64,000 bases of DNA, from contig JAQFVV010000018.1 of the NCBI GenBank assembly GCA_028023455.1, positions 5,047,800 to 5,111,799 on the forward strand. Direction: 5' to 3'. The number at the start of each line of letters is the position of its first letter. Within the stretch, counting starts at the first letter, position 1. The notes under the pieces are model-generated. The model had not been told where the DNA came from. It made no database searches and was given only the letters and a program-made list of their open reading frames with translations. Shown here piece by piece: positions 24,447 to 36,435 of this stretch. Position numbers and translations under genes: made by a program. Origin of the DNA: Epiperipatus broadwayi. Its lineage: Eukaryota > Onychophora > Udeonychophora > Euonychophora > Peripatidae.

Positions 24447-27400
24447 GGCTGCAGAAAGGAGTTTGCTATTAACTGAAAGGAGACCCTTTGATTCCTCTTG
24501 GAGGCTTTAAAGGAATCGAGCAGGGCAAATTCCTAATGTCCACTCCATACGTTCTTGTCATTGCAGCTGTTATTACTATGTGATTATTCATATAGTATAC
24601 GAACATGGATGGGCTGCTCACCAACATGCATTAGCCAGCATGGTGAATTTATTGGCTTTTTACCTCTGAGTTTAAGATCAAGAAACACCATGGTCTTTCT
24701 TCTCAGTGCCTGATAAGGCAGAATGAATGTTTGTGTAAATGAAAAAAATTTTTCCAATACATATATACAATTATGACAGACAAAAATAAAGCATGGCCCT
24801 TATTCCCAGGAGGCTGTAAAGTCACCAACCAAGGCAGCAGTTGGTGGCCAAAGGCGGAGGGTGCTAAGAATCCCCTGATTGCGGACCCAGGCTGCCATTT
24901 GATGACGACTTTTTATTTAGGTACTTACAACTGCAGATCACTTTCAAGTGAAGGAAGATTTCAAGAATTAGAAGAAGAACTGTCTTATATTAAATGGGAC
25001 ATTATTGGACTTTGTGAAGTTAGAAGAAAAGGTGAAGAAACAATTGATTTAAAAAGTGGACATATACTCTATTATAAAGGTACACATATTGGAAATACAA
25101 GTGGAATAGGATTCATTACAAATAAAAAGTGGAAGAACAATATTGTGGAGATTGATGGTGTATTGGACAGAGTGGCAAGATTAGTTATACAACTTAATAG
25201 CAGATACCAAATGCAGATAATCCAGGTTTATGCCCCAACAAGTTCTCATAGCGATGAAGTAGTAGAAGATTTTTATATGGATGTACAAAAGGCTTTTGAT
25301 CAGAGTAAACAACATTTTAAAATTGTTATGGGAGACTTTAATGCTAGAATTGGTAGACAAATGAAAGATGAAATTGCTGTAGGTAATTTTGGTTATGGTA
25401 ATAGAAATGAGAGAGGACATAGACTTGTGGAGTTTGCAGAAAAAGAAAAACTTCATATTATGAATTCATTTTTTGAGAAAAATGTTAAAAGGAAATGGAC
25501 ATGGAAGCATCCAAATGAAGGTACAGCAGAATTGGATTATATTTTGACTAACAGGAAATACATATTTCAAGATTGTAATGTTCTTAATAAATTTAACACA
25601 GGAAGTGATCATCGATTAGTAAGGTGTAAGTTACGTGTTAATGTAAAACTAGAGAGACAAAAATTATTAAGAAAAACAATATTTACAGTTGATATTCCTA
25701 ATCTTCAGAAACATTCTAATGAATTTAAATTAGAACTTACAAATAGGTTTCAAGTGTTAGGAGATTTTGAACATGATTCAGATTTGAATGAAATTAATAT
25801 GAAAATAACTGATACACTTTTAAAAACTGCAACAAAGATAGCTGGTAGAAAAAAGCAGCAATTGACTAATAAGATTTCTACTGAGACTAGAGAATTTATG
25901 AAGAAAAGAAGGAATATGAAGATATACAAAAATGATGTATTAAAAAGAATTGAATATCTCGAATTTTGTAAAATGGTATGGAAAAGAGTTGAAAATGATA
26001 TAAGAAAGTATAACTGTGAAATAGCAAGGAAAGCTGTAGAAGAAAATAAAAGTCTCAAGAATGTTAAACAACATTTTGGTTTTGGTAGAAAATTTATATC
26101 TGCAATAAGAAAAAAAGATGGAATTATTACTAAAAAGAAAGATGACATCATGAAATTGGTAGAAGATTTTTATCAAGAATTATATAGTAATAAAGAACAA
26201 GTACCTCCAATATCTATTACATCTTCCGAATTGCCCAGAATTTTAAATGAAAAAGTGAGATATGCAATTAAATGTATGAAGAAAGGAAAGGCTCCAGGAA
26301 ATGATGGAATTATAATTGATATATTAAAAGAAGCAGGTGAAGAAATAGAAACAATTTTAGCAAAGTTATATACCAAATGTCTAAATGATAAAGTTGTACT
26401 GGAAGATTGGAAGAATGCAGTAATAATATTAATATTTAAAAAAGGTGATAAGGAAGATATTAGAAATTACAGACCTATCAGCCTTTTATCAGTTTTATAT
26501 AAAATTTTTACCAAGATAATTACAACTCGTCTACAGAGAACTTTGGATTTCCACCAACCAAGAGAACAAGCTGGATTTAAAAGTGGTTTTAGTACAATAG
26601 ATCATATCCAGGTATTGAGAGAAGTCATAGAGAGGACAAACGAATATGAGTTGTCATTATGTTTTGGATTTGTAGATTATGAAAAGGCATTCGATTCTAT
26701 ACACATTTCTTCAGTGATTAAAGCATTGGATCATCAAGGTATAGATCCAGGATATTGTCATATTTTAAAGAATATTTATAAAAATGCAACAGCAACAATT
26801 AGATTACATAATGATACTGGAAAAATCAACATTGAGAAAGGTGTAAGACAAGGTGACTCCATATCTCCAAAACTTTTTACAGCAGTGCTGCAAGAAGTAT
26901 TTTGTGGTTTAAAATGGGAAACTAAAGGAGTGAAAGTAAATGGAGAGTATTTAAGTTATTTAGATTTCGCAAATGATGTTGTTGTTTTTGCAAATAATGC
27001 TTCAGAGCTGCAGGAAATGTTGCAGGAGTTCGCAGATGAAAGTAGAACAGTAGGACTAAAGATAAATGTTAAAAAGACTAAAGTATTGTTTAATCGATTT
27101 GCTCAAAATATGAAAATAAAGATTGATTATGAAGAATTAGAAGAAGTTAACAGTTACAAATACCTTGGTCAGATTATTAATACAGATGGAAACATAATGG
27201 AGGAAATTAATCATAGAATTAAACTTGGTTGGAGTGCTTTTGGTAGAAATAACTTGATACTAAAAGGAAATATGCCTATGTGTTTGAAAAGGATGGTTTT
27301 TAACAAATGGGTTTTACCAGTTCTTACTTATGGATCTGAGACTTGGACACTTAATAGAAGAGCAATACAGAGACTTCAGACCACTCAAAGGAGTATGGAG

Positions 27401-27744
27401 AGATGTATGTTGGCAATAACAAGAAGGGATCGAAAACGCAATGTATGGGTGAGACAACAAACAGGTATTACTGACCTTATTGAAAAAATTAAAAGGTTGA
27501 AATGGAGTTGGGCTGGACATATTGCTAGAAGAGATGATAATAGATGGACAATTAAAATTTTAAACTGGATTCCAAGAGATTGTAAAAGACCCAGAAAGAG
27601 ACCACATGTGAGATGGATGGATGAAATAAGAAAATGTGCAGGGGTATTGTGGGGAAGAGAAGCTAAAGATCGGAGAAGATGGATTAAACTTGGAGAGACC
27701 TTCATCCTGCAGTGGATTGATAATGGTTGATGATGATGATGATG
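24447..27744 (+). mobile_element. RTE-type LINE, near full length (~3.3 kb)
   Basis: It has one long ORF with endonuclease then RT, a ~325-bp leader and a very short 3' end made of TGA repeats (27728-27748), as in RTE-clade non-LTR elements. ATGAGTATTAT occurs at 24436-24446 and 27745-27755 and fits a target-site duplication, though the right copy merges with the TGA repeat. A decayed relative at 49885-52931 matches from the same 5' boundary, which supports the full-length call. Confidence 0.85.
24773..27730 (+). CDS. LINE endonuclease-reverse transcriptase (RTE type), RT active site damaged
   Basis: The 985-aa ORF would nick target DNA and reverse-transcribe its own RNA in the nucleus. The N-terminal APE-like endonuclease shows TYNCRSL (N53), LCEVRRKGEE (E82), VYAPTS (Y153), MGDFNARIG (D188, N190), LDYIL (D255) and GSDHRLV (D279, H280), so its catalytic set looks complete. 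The RT follows: KGKAPGNDG, NYRPISLL, FVDYEKAFDSI, GVRQGDSISP. The catalytic box, normally FADD, reads FAND at residues 732-735: N734 (AAT, 26972-26974) replaces the first Asp, a one-base G-to-A change from GAT. The C-terminal region (GSETWTL, SWAGHIARR) is typical of RTE proteins. Met44 could be an alternative start. The frame is otherwise open, so this copy is probably recent but unable to reverse-transcribe. Confidence 0.9.
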   Translation: MTDKNKAWPLFPGGCKVTNQGSSWWPKAEGAKNPLIADPGCHLMTTFYLGTYNCRSLSSEGRFQELEEELSYIKWDIIGLCEVRRKGEETIDLKSGHILYYKGTHIGNTSGIGFITNKKWKNNIVEIDGVLDRVARLVIQLNSRYQMQIIQVYAPTSSHSDEVVEDFYMDVQKAFDQSKQHFKIVMGDFNARIGRQMKDEIAVGNFGYGNRNERGHRLVEFAEKEKLHIMNSFFEKNVKRKWTWKHPNEGTAELDYILTNRKYIFQDCNVLNKFNTGSDHRLVRCKLRVNVKLERQKLLRKTIFTVDIPNLQKHSNEFKLELTNRFQVLGDFEHDSDLNEINMKITDTLLKTATKIAGRKKQQLTNKISTETREFMKKRRNMKIYKNDVLKRIEYLEFCKMVWKRVENDIRKYNCEIARKAVEENKSLKNVKQHFGFGRKFISAIRKKDGIITKKKDDIMKLVEDFYQELYSNKEQVPPISITSSELPRILNEKVRYAIKCMKKGKAPGNDGIIIDILKEAGEEIETILAKLYTKCLNDKVVLEDWKNAVIILIFKKGDKEDIRNYRPISLLSVLYKIFTKIITTRLQRTLDFHQPREQAGFKSGFSTIDHIQVLREVIERTNEYELSLCFGFVDYEKAFDSIHISSVIKALDHQGIDPGYCHILKNIYKNATATIRLHNDTGKINIEKGVRQGDSISPKLFTAVLQEVFCGLKWETKGVKVNGEYLSYLDFANDVVVFANNASELQEMLQEFADESRTVGLKINVKKTKVLFNRFAQNMKIKIDYEELEEVNSYKYLGQIINTDGNIMEEINHRIKLGWSAFGRNNLILKGNMPMCLKRMVFNKWVLPVLTYGSETWTLNRRAIQRLQTTQRSMERCMLAITRRDRKRNVWVRQQTGITDLIEKIKRLKWSWAGHIARRDDNRWTIKILNWIPRDCKRPRKRPHVRWMDEIRKCAGVLWGREAKDRRRWIKLGETFILQWIDNG

Positions 27745-27759
27745 ATGAGTATTATTTTT

Positions 27760-28860
27760 ATCATATACATTTCATTGTGATAATTTATAGATTTAATTTT
27801 TTTTTTATAGCATTCATATTTTAATGTTATTTTAACATTTTCAAATATTTAATAATATATAATTCTTGATGGAAACTGTAAAATATAGTTGAAATATGGT
27901 GTAAAAAATTTTGTCAAAGATTCCATGTTTATGATAATGAAACAAGTTTTTAAAAGGAGTGGAGGAAAAACTTTTGGTATAATATTTATTGGTGAATTAA
28001 TCATTTTGAAAAAAAATAGTGTAAATGGACAATATTTGTAAGTAAAGATTATATAATTTTAATAGAATTACGTACATTTACTATTTCATACATTTATAAG
28101 TGATCAACTATTTCATCTTGCACTTTTGAATGATAATTTATTGTTTCTAGATGCACAAAAAAATTTTAAAAATATATATACTTAGTTGTTTGAGAAGTAG
28201 AACATCAAAATGTCAGATTAATCTAGGAATTGAATTAGGAACATTTATATCTTGAATCTACTATTCTATTGTGATTTAAATCACATAGAACAAAGTTCAG
28301 ATTTATTGAAATGTTAAAGAATTTGTCAGCAACAATATAATTTTGCAAATGTCATGAAAAGCAGTCTTGTAATGATATGTTCTGGAAAATTAGAGATTTA
28401 TTCATCTGTTATATCTCCAACGTAAATAAATACTTGGTAGATTATTTGCTTCCTAAAAATTTGTGATTCACACATTATTTTGATAAGATTTGGTTATTCA
28501 TTTGGGAAGTCAATTTATTTTTGCATTTTTTTATAATTTTTTTCTATTTGCTTATTCTATACCAATAATTTTGTTTATATGAGTTACTATTATCCAATAA
28601 GAGTTATGAAGTTGTTCAAAATTTCAAGTGGAGTATCTGCTCTTTTTCTACAATTCTAGTATTAACTTTCTACAATATATGATTTACTTTGATTTATACC
28701 ATCATTTTTACTAAAAGAAGAACTTATTTATATTAGAGAAAATTAATATAAGATTTAATATTTTATTTTTAATTATAAACTAAAAATGAAATTTCATAAT
28801 ATAGTCATTGATTTACTTTATGGATCTACAAATAATTAATTAGCTTATTAATAAGTACAC
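27760..28860. other. AT-rich stretch without recognised feature
   Basis: No ORF, repeat or RNA-like motif is supported here. Confidence 0.5.
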
Positions 28861-28865
28861 AAAGC

Positions 28866-29095
28866 CTTTGACAGAATAATTCATTTGGTTAGAGTATTGC
28901 CTTAAAATTTAATCATCAAGAATCTAAAGGTTTAAGTTTGATTCCTATGATAATATTGTCACTGATTAGGCCAGTAATATCTGTAAAGCTGAGAATAATA
29001 CCACTCCAAACATTGTGTAATCTATTAATCTATGTTGTCTACTTGTGTGTTATTACTAACCATTGTTTGTTCTTGGAAAGTTTAATTAAAGTTTA
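28866..29095 (+). mobile_element. Decayed tRNA-derived SINE
   Basis: TGGTTAGAG at 28886-28894 resembles a pol III box A, and AGTTTGATTCC at 28935-28945 resembles box B (GGTTCGATTCC after C-to-T decay). A tRNA-unrelated body with GTCACTGATTAGGCCAGT follows, ending near TTAATTAAAG. A pol III transcript would be copied by a LINE partner. It is too diverged for a family name. Confidence 0.45.
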
Positions 29096-29099
29096 AAAT

Positions 29100-30905
29100 T
29101 TTCTAGATGTTCAACATTAAATGGCAGATTATGGGAATAGTGCAATTTATTCAAATATTTTACATCCCACAGTAAGCAGAACATTAATTAATATGATTAC
29201 ACAATTTATTGCCTATAATTTGAAAGATAAATTCAGCTATTCAAATAAATTAATTACTAAAACTGTTGAAAGGCAATAGATATTATAAAGTGAGCTTTGT
29301 ACACAGATTGGTCAATTAACATATAATTAATTTATTATTTAAACTTAAAAGTTTGGAATAGACTTAATGCTCTTTACATATTGGAATTTAGTGTATTAAA
29401 ACAAATACAATGTATTAATGAATAACACATTTTTTAAATGCCAGTCATGATTTAAAAAACTCAGGAACAAAATAATTCACAATGGAAAGTTTAGTCTTAT
29501 ATCACAAAGGAACTGTGATTCATTTCTGCAAAAGGTTATTATTAATGATGTGGTAAATTGGTACATTTGTCTACTGTAAGATTTAGACCTAGGATGATTA
29601 AAATTTTGAACTTTTTCTTGAAAATTGTCAGTTATACCAAGCTAGGTAGACATTCAATTATTGATTGGGAAATGAGTATTTAACTAATCTTATTTAGACA
29701 TTAAAACAAAAAATAGAAGTTGCTAAACCATCATCTCTTACTATTGGTATTCACTATTTTTTTTTTTTTTTTTGGAGAGCTGTTGGAAAAGTCTTTGTGA
29801 CTGAATTTTTTATACGTTTTTTTGTTTTTGTTTTTACCTTTTTCCTATCTGTTGTTATAAACTATAAAGTCATTTCTGAAAACTTCAGTCCCAAAGTTTA
29901 ACTAAATGAACCAATCTATTTAAATCAATATTTAAAGAAAATTATGCCTATAGTATATCCAGATAGTTATTCAAATTACTTGGATATAATCTAAAATACT
30001 CTATAAATAAAATTAAATGTACAGTATACATAATTACAAAAGTTATGTTCATTAATCAATAGATTGCATGATTTTACTTTTTTATTTTTAATAAAATTGT
30101 CTGATTTTATTTAGGGAGTATCCTCACTTGGTATTGTGATTGAGTGCTTGAATGAATCATCAATATAAATAACAATCTTGTTGTGAAGTAAAGAAATAGT
30201 AATATATATCTATTGTTGATTATAGGTAGAGATGTGAGAAATGGTTGTAAAATATGTTTTTCATTGATGCATTCAGAATGTGAAAATTATTTCAGAAAGT
30301 ATGGTTGTCAAATGTGTACAAATTTCCAATATAAAGCAATGGCATATTGATTCAAGGATTTAATTAATGCTCTCCATTCATAATTTTATGCAACTACAAT
30401 ATTATTTTTGACTGATTTGAAGAATGATAGTCTGGGGGGGGGTGCTACTTTCAATTGAAATCAGGTACATGAGTGACGAATGGGAATATTTGCATATAGA
30501 GAGTATATTAATCATAATTATTCAAAGAACCTGAAATAAAAGGCCATATAATAGTTTCTTACAATGCCTGTAATATAGATAAGGGATTAGCAAGTTAAGA
30601 TCTATATGATAACTTCAGTTAATATATTTAATTAATGTTGATTTTATTAATAATGAGATAAGAGATAGAAATTAGAAACAGCAGTAAATATAGAATGCAA
30701 AAACTAAACAAAAAATGAACCAGCACCCAGAATCAACTATTTATTGATTAACATTCGATAAGTTATATTAAGTTAACATTTTTAATTTTCAGTATTATTT
30801 TATAAATATTTTGCAATTTTTTTTCTAATTTTTTGTTTATTTATATGTTTATTTATATTTTCTAAAAAAAATTTACTGAATACAATTTTTTATATATATT
30901 TTCAG
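29100..30905. other. AT-rich stretch, probably intron upstream of the SLC5 exon
   Basis: No coding or repeat feature is supported. The last bases are a T-rich tract ending TTTTCAG (30899-30905), the splice acceptor of the exon that follows. Confidence 0.5.
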
Positions 30906-30977
30906 TCTATGTGCAGATCAAATCGGGGTACTGTTAGTGGATTTTTTTTGGCTGGACGTTATATGATATGGCTCCAA
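30906..30977 (+). CDS. Internal exon of an SLC5/SGLT-type sodium-solute cotransporter
   Basis: This 72-bp open stretch encodes 24 residues beginning SMCRSNRGTVSGFFLAGR and ending YMIWLQ. The pattern NRGTV-GFFLAGR-M-W is the early signature of sodium/glucose cotransporters (SLC5 family), just before the conserved GASLFASNIGS segment of the next helix. Family members carry sugars, vitamins or inositol with sodium across the plasma membrane. The exon is bounded by a pyrimidine-rich acceptor (TTTTCAG) and a donor GTAAGC (30978-30983), and its length keeps frame. The Gln at the end replaces the usual Pro. I could not find neighbouring exons in the window, which fits long introns; a lone pseudogene fragment is less likely because both splice sites are intact. 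Confidence 0.7.
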
Positions 30978-30983
30978 GTAAGC

Positions 30984-31402
30984 GTTACATATATATGCAT
31001 ACACATTCTTTAAAATTTTATAAGCTTTCATCTAACATAAATCATTCTCACCCTTTTTTTTTTTAAATCTTTTGCTGCATTCATTTTCTTAATGTTTTTT
31101 CAAACTATACTAATGCAAAGCATCAAATGATTTTGTCCCACCCATTCTTTTGTGTAAATTCTTTATTATTTTTACTCATATAAGGGCTCAGATTTTCATA
31201 ATACTGTTTGTTTTTCTTCCAATAACTAAACTATTCTTTCATTAAACCCTTTTGTTCTATCTTTTTTTTTTTAAATATTATTTTAAATTTTCAATTATTT
31301 TCATTATTTTTTTGTCACTTTTTTTAATATAAAGTATCTACCTATTATTTTTCTTATTGTTTTGTCAAATTCTAATTATTGTACTCTGTAATATATATAT
31401 AT
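30984..31402. other. Start of downstream intron, T-rich
   Basis: T-runs and AT-rich sequence with no coding stretch. It ends in the (TA)n tract that precedes the solo LTR. Confidence 0.5.
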
Positions 31403-33097
31403 TGTGCCAAGGCCAAATTGGCACATGTATATAAAATAATTTTGTCTAAAAAAAAAAAAAATTATTTATTATTAAAATCTTTCGTAAAAGAGTTTGAAAA
31501 GAAAAATAGAAATTAAAAGATTAAAAGTGGGAAGGGGGTTTTCTTAAAGTCAAACTAAGAGTATTAGAAAAGAAAGTAAAGTTTTTCTAAATTAGTATTC
31601 GTAAAAATAAGTAATTCAAAATTTTAAAAAAATATATAAATCTCTTTTCATTCAAGCTTATTATAATAAATTATATATGTGTGTGCTAGTGTAAATAAAT
31701 ATATCCGTGTTAGAATAATATTAAAATATATATATATGTAAATGAAAGTTAAAAAAGAAATTATATTTGGAAAACACAGCAATGGCTATTGAGTTAAATA
31801 AAGATTTAAAAAAACCACACCAGCGGTGGGCTACTAATTAAAGATATAAAACAATACATTTATGAAAGCTACTACTAATTAAACAATCATCAAAAACACA
31901 TTGTCATAGGATTAATTACTGATGGAATTTTGACAACACCTACTGCACCTATTGCCGGAGGATATTAAAATGAAAACAATTCGGATACATAAATAGCCAG
32001 ATTTTTATCGGAGTTCAGTTTTTTCAGTCTAGTTTGCAGTGACAGTCTTGTTTCAGTTGAGATAACAGTACATTTCTATTATGTATTCAGAAACAAAAAT
32101 GCATTGCTGAGCAGCTTTTGGAAATATATGCTCATGCTTCAGCCTTTTTGGTCCAACAAGATCATCAAAACCTGCCTGTGAAATAATGTCTGCATAACAA
32201 CTCAGAAATCCTCCATCAAACGTTCAACTGTCTTCAAGAATAAAGCCAATGGATTCGCATAAAATCTCTTCAAGAAACATCCAAATCTAACTGATTAGAT
32301 ATAATCCATCAGAAGCAGCAGAAGCAGCCAACAGCAAGCAATATCCACATTCCAAAAATCCTAGGTAAACATTTATTTATTATCATTTATACATAGTAGC
32401 CACCACTGTAATTCACAAATCCTACTGAGTAAAGTAATTTGAACTCTTAAGCATGCATAAAATGAACTATCTACGTGCATGTGTGTGAATGTGAGATAAT
32501 TTAGCGATGTCACAGATTATTTATGCTTTTCACCAGATATATGTTATAATGTGTTACTTTAAAAAAAATGTGCATGTGTTAAATTAGATTTATAAAGATA
32601 TTTAAATGTAGTCAATTAATGTTGGGTAATAAATTATCTTTAAACTTAATTAATGTTAATTAAAATAAAATGTCTTCAAATTTAAACTTTATTTGTCGGT
32701 CAATTCTTTTTACCAACCTTTTTATTAATTTGTTCCACCACAAATTTTGTATAATTTTATTATTGAATTAAAATTAGACTGAGCTAGTTTTAGGGAATGT
32801 TTCGAGCGCTGGATTATGAGCCTACTGCCCGAATACGTTAGTCATCAGACTAGCTGGCACCCCAGGGTTTACCCTGAAACAAATAAAGTATTTGGATAGT
32901 AGGGGTTTGAATCTAGCAGCCGATATGGGCCATTGTTGATAGTTAAAGCTATCAATAAGATCTCCCATTTTGCTCGAACATGCCGGTTCATCCACATAAC
33001 ATTTATAAGATTATAAATGTATCAGGAAGGAGTTTGAGACCAGCCAAAACTTATATATACGGATAAGTAAGTGGTTTCTGTGGTTCGATTCGGTACA
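31403..33097 (+). mobile_element. Solo LTR (1.7 kb) related to element 1
   Basis: It starts TGTGCCAA...TTGGCACA (31403-31425), an inverted repeat like that of the other LTRs, and ends TTCGGTACA, with (TA)n on both sides. Its last third shares an ordered set of short matches with the element 1 LTR: GAGCTAG, a CTGGAT stretch, AAATAAAGT-TTTG, AGCCGA, GTTGATAGTT and AGGAAGGAGT. No internal region follows. T-rich initiator-like and AATAAA motifs occur but I cannot place a promoter. Confidence 0.6.
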
Positions 33098-33156
33098 ATA
33101 TATATATATATGTAATAAATAAAGTTTGATATCTGTATTCGTTTCACAATATATGT

Positions 33157-33254
33157 AATATACAAATCAATATATATATCAAAATATAGTACAATTTATA
33201 TAAATTATATAATTTATATAAATTGTACTGTATTTTGATATATATATTGATTTG

Positions 33255-33260
<6 letters not shown>
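33157..33260. repeat. Near-perfect AT-rich palindrome, 52-bp arms
   Basis: The two arms meet at 33208/33209 with no spacer and differ at one pair (ATAGTAC against GTACTGTAT). It could extrude as a cruciform or fold as a hairpin RNA. It is bordered on the right by (TA)n (33261-33288). Confidence 0.85.
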
Positions 33261-33288
<28 letters not shown>

Positions 33289-33291
<3 letters not shown>

Positions 33292-34640
33292 AACTGATGG
33301 AATTTGAACAATGCTGGGATGGGTAAGATGATCAATCTGATATGATCCAAAATCCAAAGAAAAATCTAATTTAATCTAATCTAGTGTAGCTCAATCGGGT
33401 CGCCATTATGTAATAAACCATCATAAAGCACTAATAATCTCTATTAAAGACTAAGTGGTTTGAGCTATGTATAAACAAAAGAGTAATGAGATTATCTGCT
33501 CCAGACATCAACAAATCCATCACAATTACAACGTAAACTGCAATGAGCAGTGAAACCGTCTACTATTGCCCTAGACAATAATATATGATTAGGCTAACTA
33601 CTTGATTAGCAATCTAATGAAAATCAAATCCAATCAATAACTAAAACAGATTCCATTATACTTTATTAACCTATTATTATTGTAGTAATTTAAATCTACT
33701 TCAATATTTAATGATACTGCATTTTATTTAAACAGATGAGCTTTTAAACAACCGCAATTGCATTTTTTTAACAAAATGTTTTTAAATATAGACACTATTT
33801 ATGTTATTGAAACAAAATAATATTTGAACCAAACATATATCTAATCTAATAAACGTTAAATAGAAAGTATAAACATTCATTCGTATCTTTTGATAAGCAA
33901 TACACAATTTTTCTACTTTAATATTTAATTAAAAATTTTCTATTGAAATCCACTAGTTTTTTTATATCATTTTATAAGACACTTTGAAAACCTATGCACT
34001 CCTTTAAATGTTTAAACATTTTAATCTGCATCTAGTTTAATAAGAAGCTATAAAGTAATGTATAAATAATTTATTCATATCTTCCAATAAAGCGATACTT
34101 AATTATTGCTTGTTTATGTGTTAAAATAGAATACTTCACTAGAATTTATTATCAACACTCTATTAGCTCATTGCTAACTCTACAATGCCCAACCACATTA
34201 CATAAAAGATATATTAAGTTTATATTGGATGTTTATTCACCTATGAGTATTAATATTATTTATTTGAATCTTTAAACAATTAAATATAAAATTGGTTGGC
34301 AATAATTAAGATATATGATTATAATTTAGATTCATACCAATTTAAAGATAATATTCAATTAAACTATTCAATGAAGTTGTACTCTTTATTTTAGAAAAGT
34401 TTTCTTTTTAAAAAAAAAATTTTAAGACAAGTCATCCTGAATCAATGATAAAATACGATCTATTTATATTTTTATGATGGAATCAGACAAACATAGAAAT
34501 GATTGATTTGTAATATTAACTAAAATAAAATATAGGTAAAAAAAAACACAGGTGACTGATCACCAGCTACATGATATTACAGTGTTCAATGTTACAAGGT
34601 AAAAACAAAGTAACATACGCTCGATAAAAAAACATATCCA
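33289..34640. other. Possible further LTR start; otherwise unassigned
   Basis: TGTAACTG follows directly on a (TA)n tract, the position where the other LTRs of this window begin. No partner repeat, matching end or terminal hairpin is seen, so I leave it unassigned. The rest to 34640 is AT-rich with no supported feature. Confidence 0.2.
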
Positions 34641-34649
34641 CAAAAGGGT

Positions 34650-35100
34650 TTTATAACCTTACTCAATATGTATCTATATATGGACGAGCACAGATCTGCA
34701 CTGCCCAAGAACAATCCATCAAGGGAGCGCAGCAGCCCATCAGAGCAGTAAAGGTGCTGAAAACTTTGACCCTGTACCCTCCCAGCAGGTTTTCTGGAAG
34801 CGGCAATAATTGTCAACAGCCCGCACCCACAAACCAGACCCCCAATGACTGCCATCATCAACCCCTGTGAAAGAAATGATGGGTGCAGATCTGTGCTCAC
34901 CAATGCAACAGTTGGATTTAATGTAGTCTGGAATCAAGCCAGATTTACTTGCACACCATGAATACACACCATTTGTCCATATCACCTAGCACACTGAGGT
35001 CAATGGAGCTGAAAGTCTGTTTGTAATCATTATCAACCTCCTGTGTCTGCAAATGTTCACAATACCTGTTCAATTTACCCAACTATAAAGTCCCTCAGGG
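34650..35100. other. GC-richer island of unknown nature with 16-bp inverted repeat
   Basis: The base composition differs sharply from the surroundings. GAGCACAGATCTGCAC (34686-34701) is repeated exactly in inverse orientation at 34883-34898, with ~180 bases between. Minus-strand frames at 34592-34903 and 34740-34985 overlap in different phases, and neither resembles a protein I know. It may be a small mobile element or a host exon remnant. Confidence 0.35.
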
Positions 35101-35109
35101 TTCATTATG

Positions 35110-36042
35110 GTTATTATTTGTTGATACTAATTGGATTCTGCTTCTTTGGATTGAATTCTAGGTCTTGATTAGGAATCAAAGATTCAGTTGTATAATCTGA
35201 AAGTTTATTGTTAAAGCTTGAAATAACTAAAAGAGGATGAATCATTTGTAGCTTCAATGTCTCTGCTTATGTCTAAAACATCATTTGTACTAATTTTGCC
35301 TTTAAATCATTGTTTGTTTGTTTTTTGCTGAGGAATCATTTCGTTGTAATTCTGTGTTGATTTGAAAATTTTTATTTTTGTGATGCCCCAATCACACTGG
35401 AAATGGGCTAATAACTTCTGTTGTGATCATGGGTGAAACTTGATTTTTGTGCAGGAAGATAGCTTAAGTCATAATCTATAATGTTCAATTCTAAAATTGA
35501 GATCGAATTAAAATTCAAAATAATTTATTCGACCTGTTCAACACAATGATATCATAACTTTATTCCTATGAACAATTTAACACTAATTTTATGATTAATT
35601 TTTGTATCTATAATGTTCCTTAGGTTGTTTTCTGTCTTCCCTGACTGGTTTTAAGCTATAGAAACTTGTTTAACAATATTAATATCTCATGCAGAGATAA
35701 AGGTCTTAAAACTATTTTTGTTAACGTTTTTATTTTCAGCATTTTCAATGAGATTTAATATCCAAATGTTTTCTCTTTTTATTCTATCAAAAAAATTAAG
35801 ATTTCTAGTGTCTCTATTCTTTTTAGAATCATTTAGTTTCATTTAAAACTATTTTTCAAAGATTTATGTTATTCTAATGATTCTCAGAATTACTTAACCT
35901 AGCGTTTGCCTATTTCCAATGACAACTGTTTGCATAAAACGGAAACGATATGTAATTTTAATTATTCTTGAATGAAAACTTCTTTAAAATTTCTTGTAAA
36001 GATGAAAAGGCAATAAAACAAGTATTCACTTACATCTTAGTA
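35110..36042. other. AT-rich stretch without recognised feature
   Basis: Nothing supported until the Merlin target-site duplication at 36043-36050. Confidence 0.5.
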
Positions 36043-36050
36043 AACTTTTC

Positions 36051-36435
36051 GGTAAAAGTTCACTATAATGGTCTATGGTTGTTTGCTCTCTATTGTTTAA
36101 AATTTAAACTAAATTGCTTGAGAATCTGACATGTATGTTATTATATTACAAATAAATTAAAATTTAATCAAATGTAAAAGATAATAATAAAAAAAAAAAA
36201 CCTTTTGAATGTTGGATTAATTACACGACATTAATTAAAATAATTACTTTTAATTTCTTTGAAAGTTAAGATTTTAAACTGTCTACAACTTAAGAATTTA
36301 AAATAAAAAAGTATATGCTACTGTCTTACAATTACATGAAAATTTATTCAAATGTAAAAGATAATAAAAAAAACATTTACCTTTTTAAATATAATTATGT
36401 CCTATACAGACTAGGAAGTTGGAGAAAAAAGCGGC
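36051..36435. repeat. Left inverted end of the Merlin element
   Basis: Its reverse complement is found at about 37520-37897 with few differences. It includes the last ~50 bases of the transposase gene (36385-36435) and an A-rich run. Confidence 0.8.

Noticed and set aside
25181-26376. Minus-strand frames inside the LINE
   Set aside because: They are antisense shadows of the LINE ORF.
34592-34985. Minus-strand frames as further SLC5 exons
   Set aside because: The hydrophobic VIGGLVCGCGLL stretch looked like a transporter helix, but the neighbouring residues match no SLC5 segment and the strand is opposite to the real exon.
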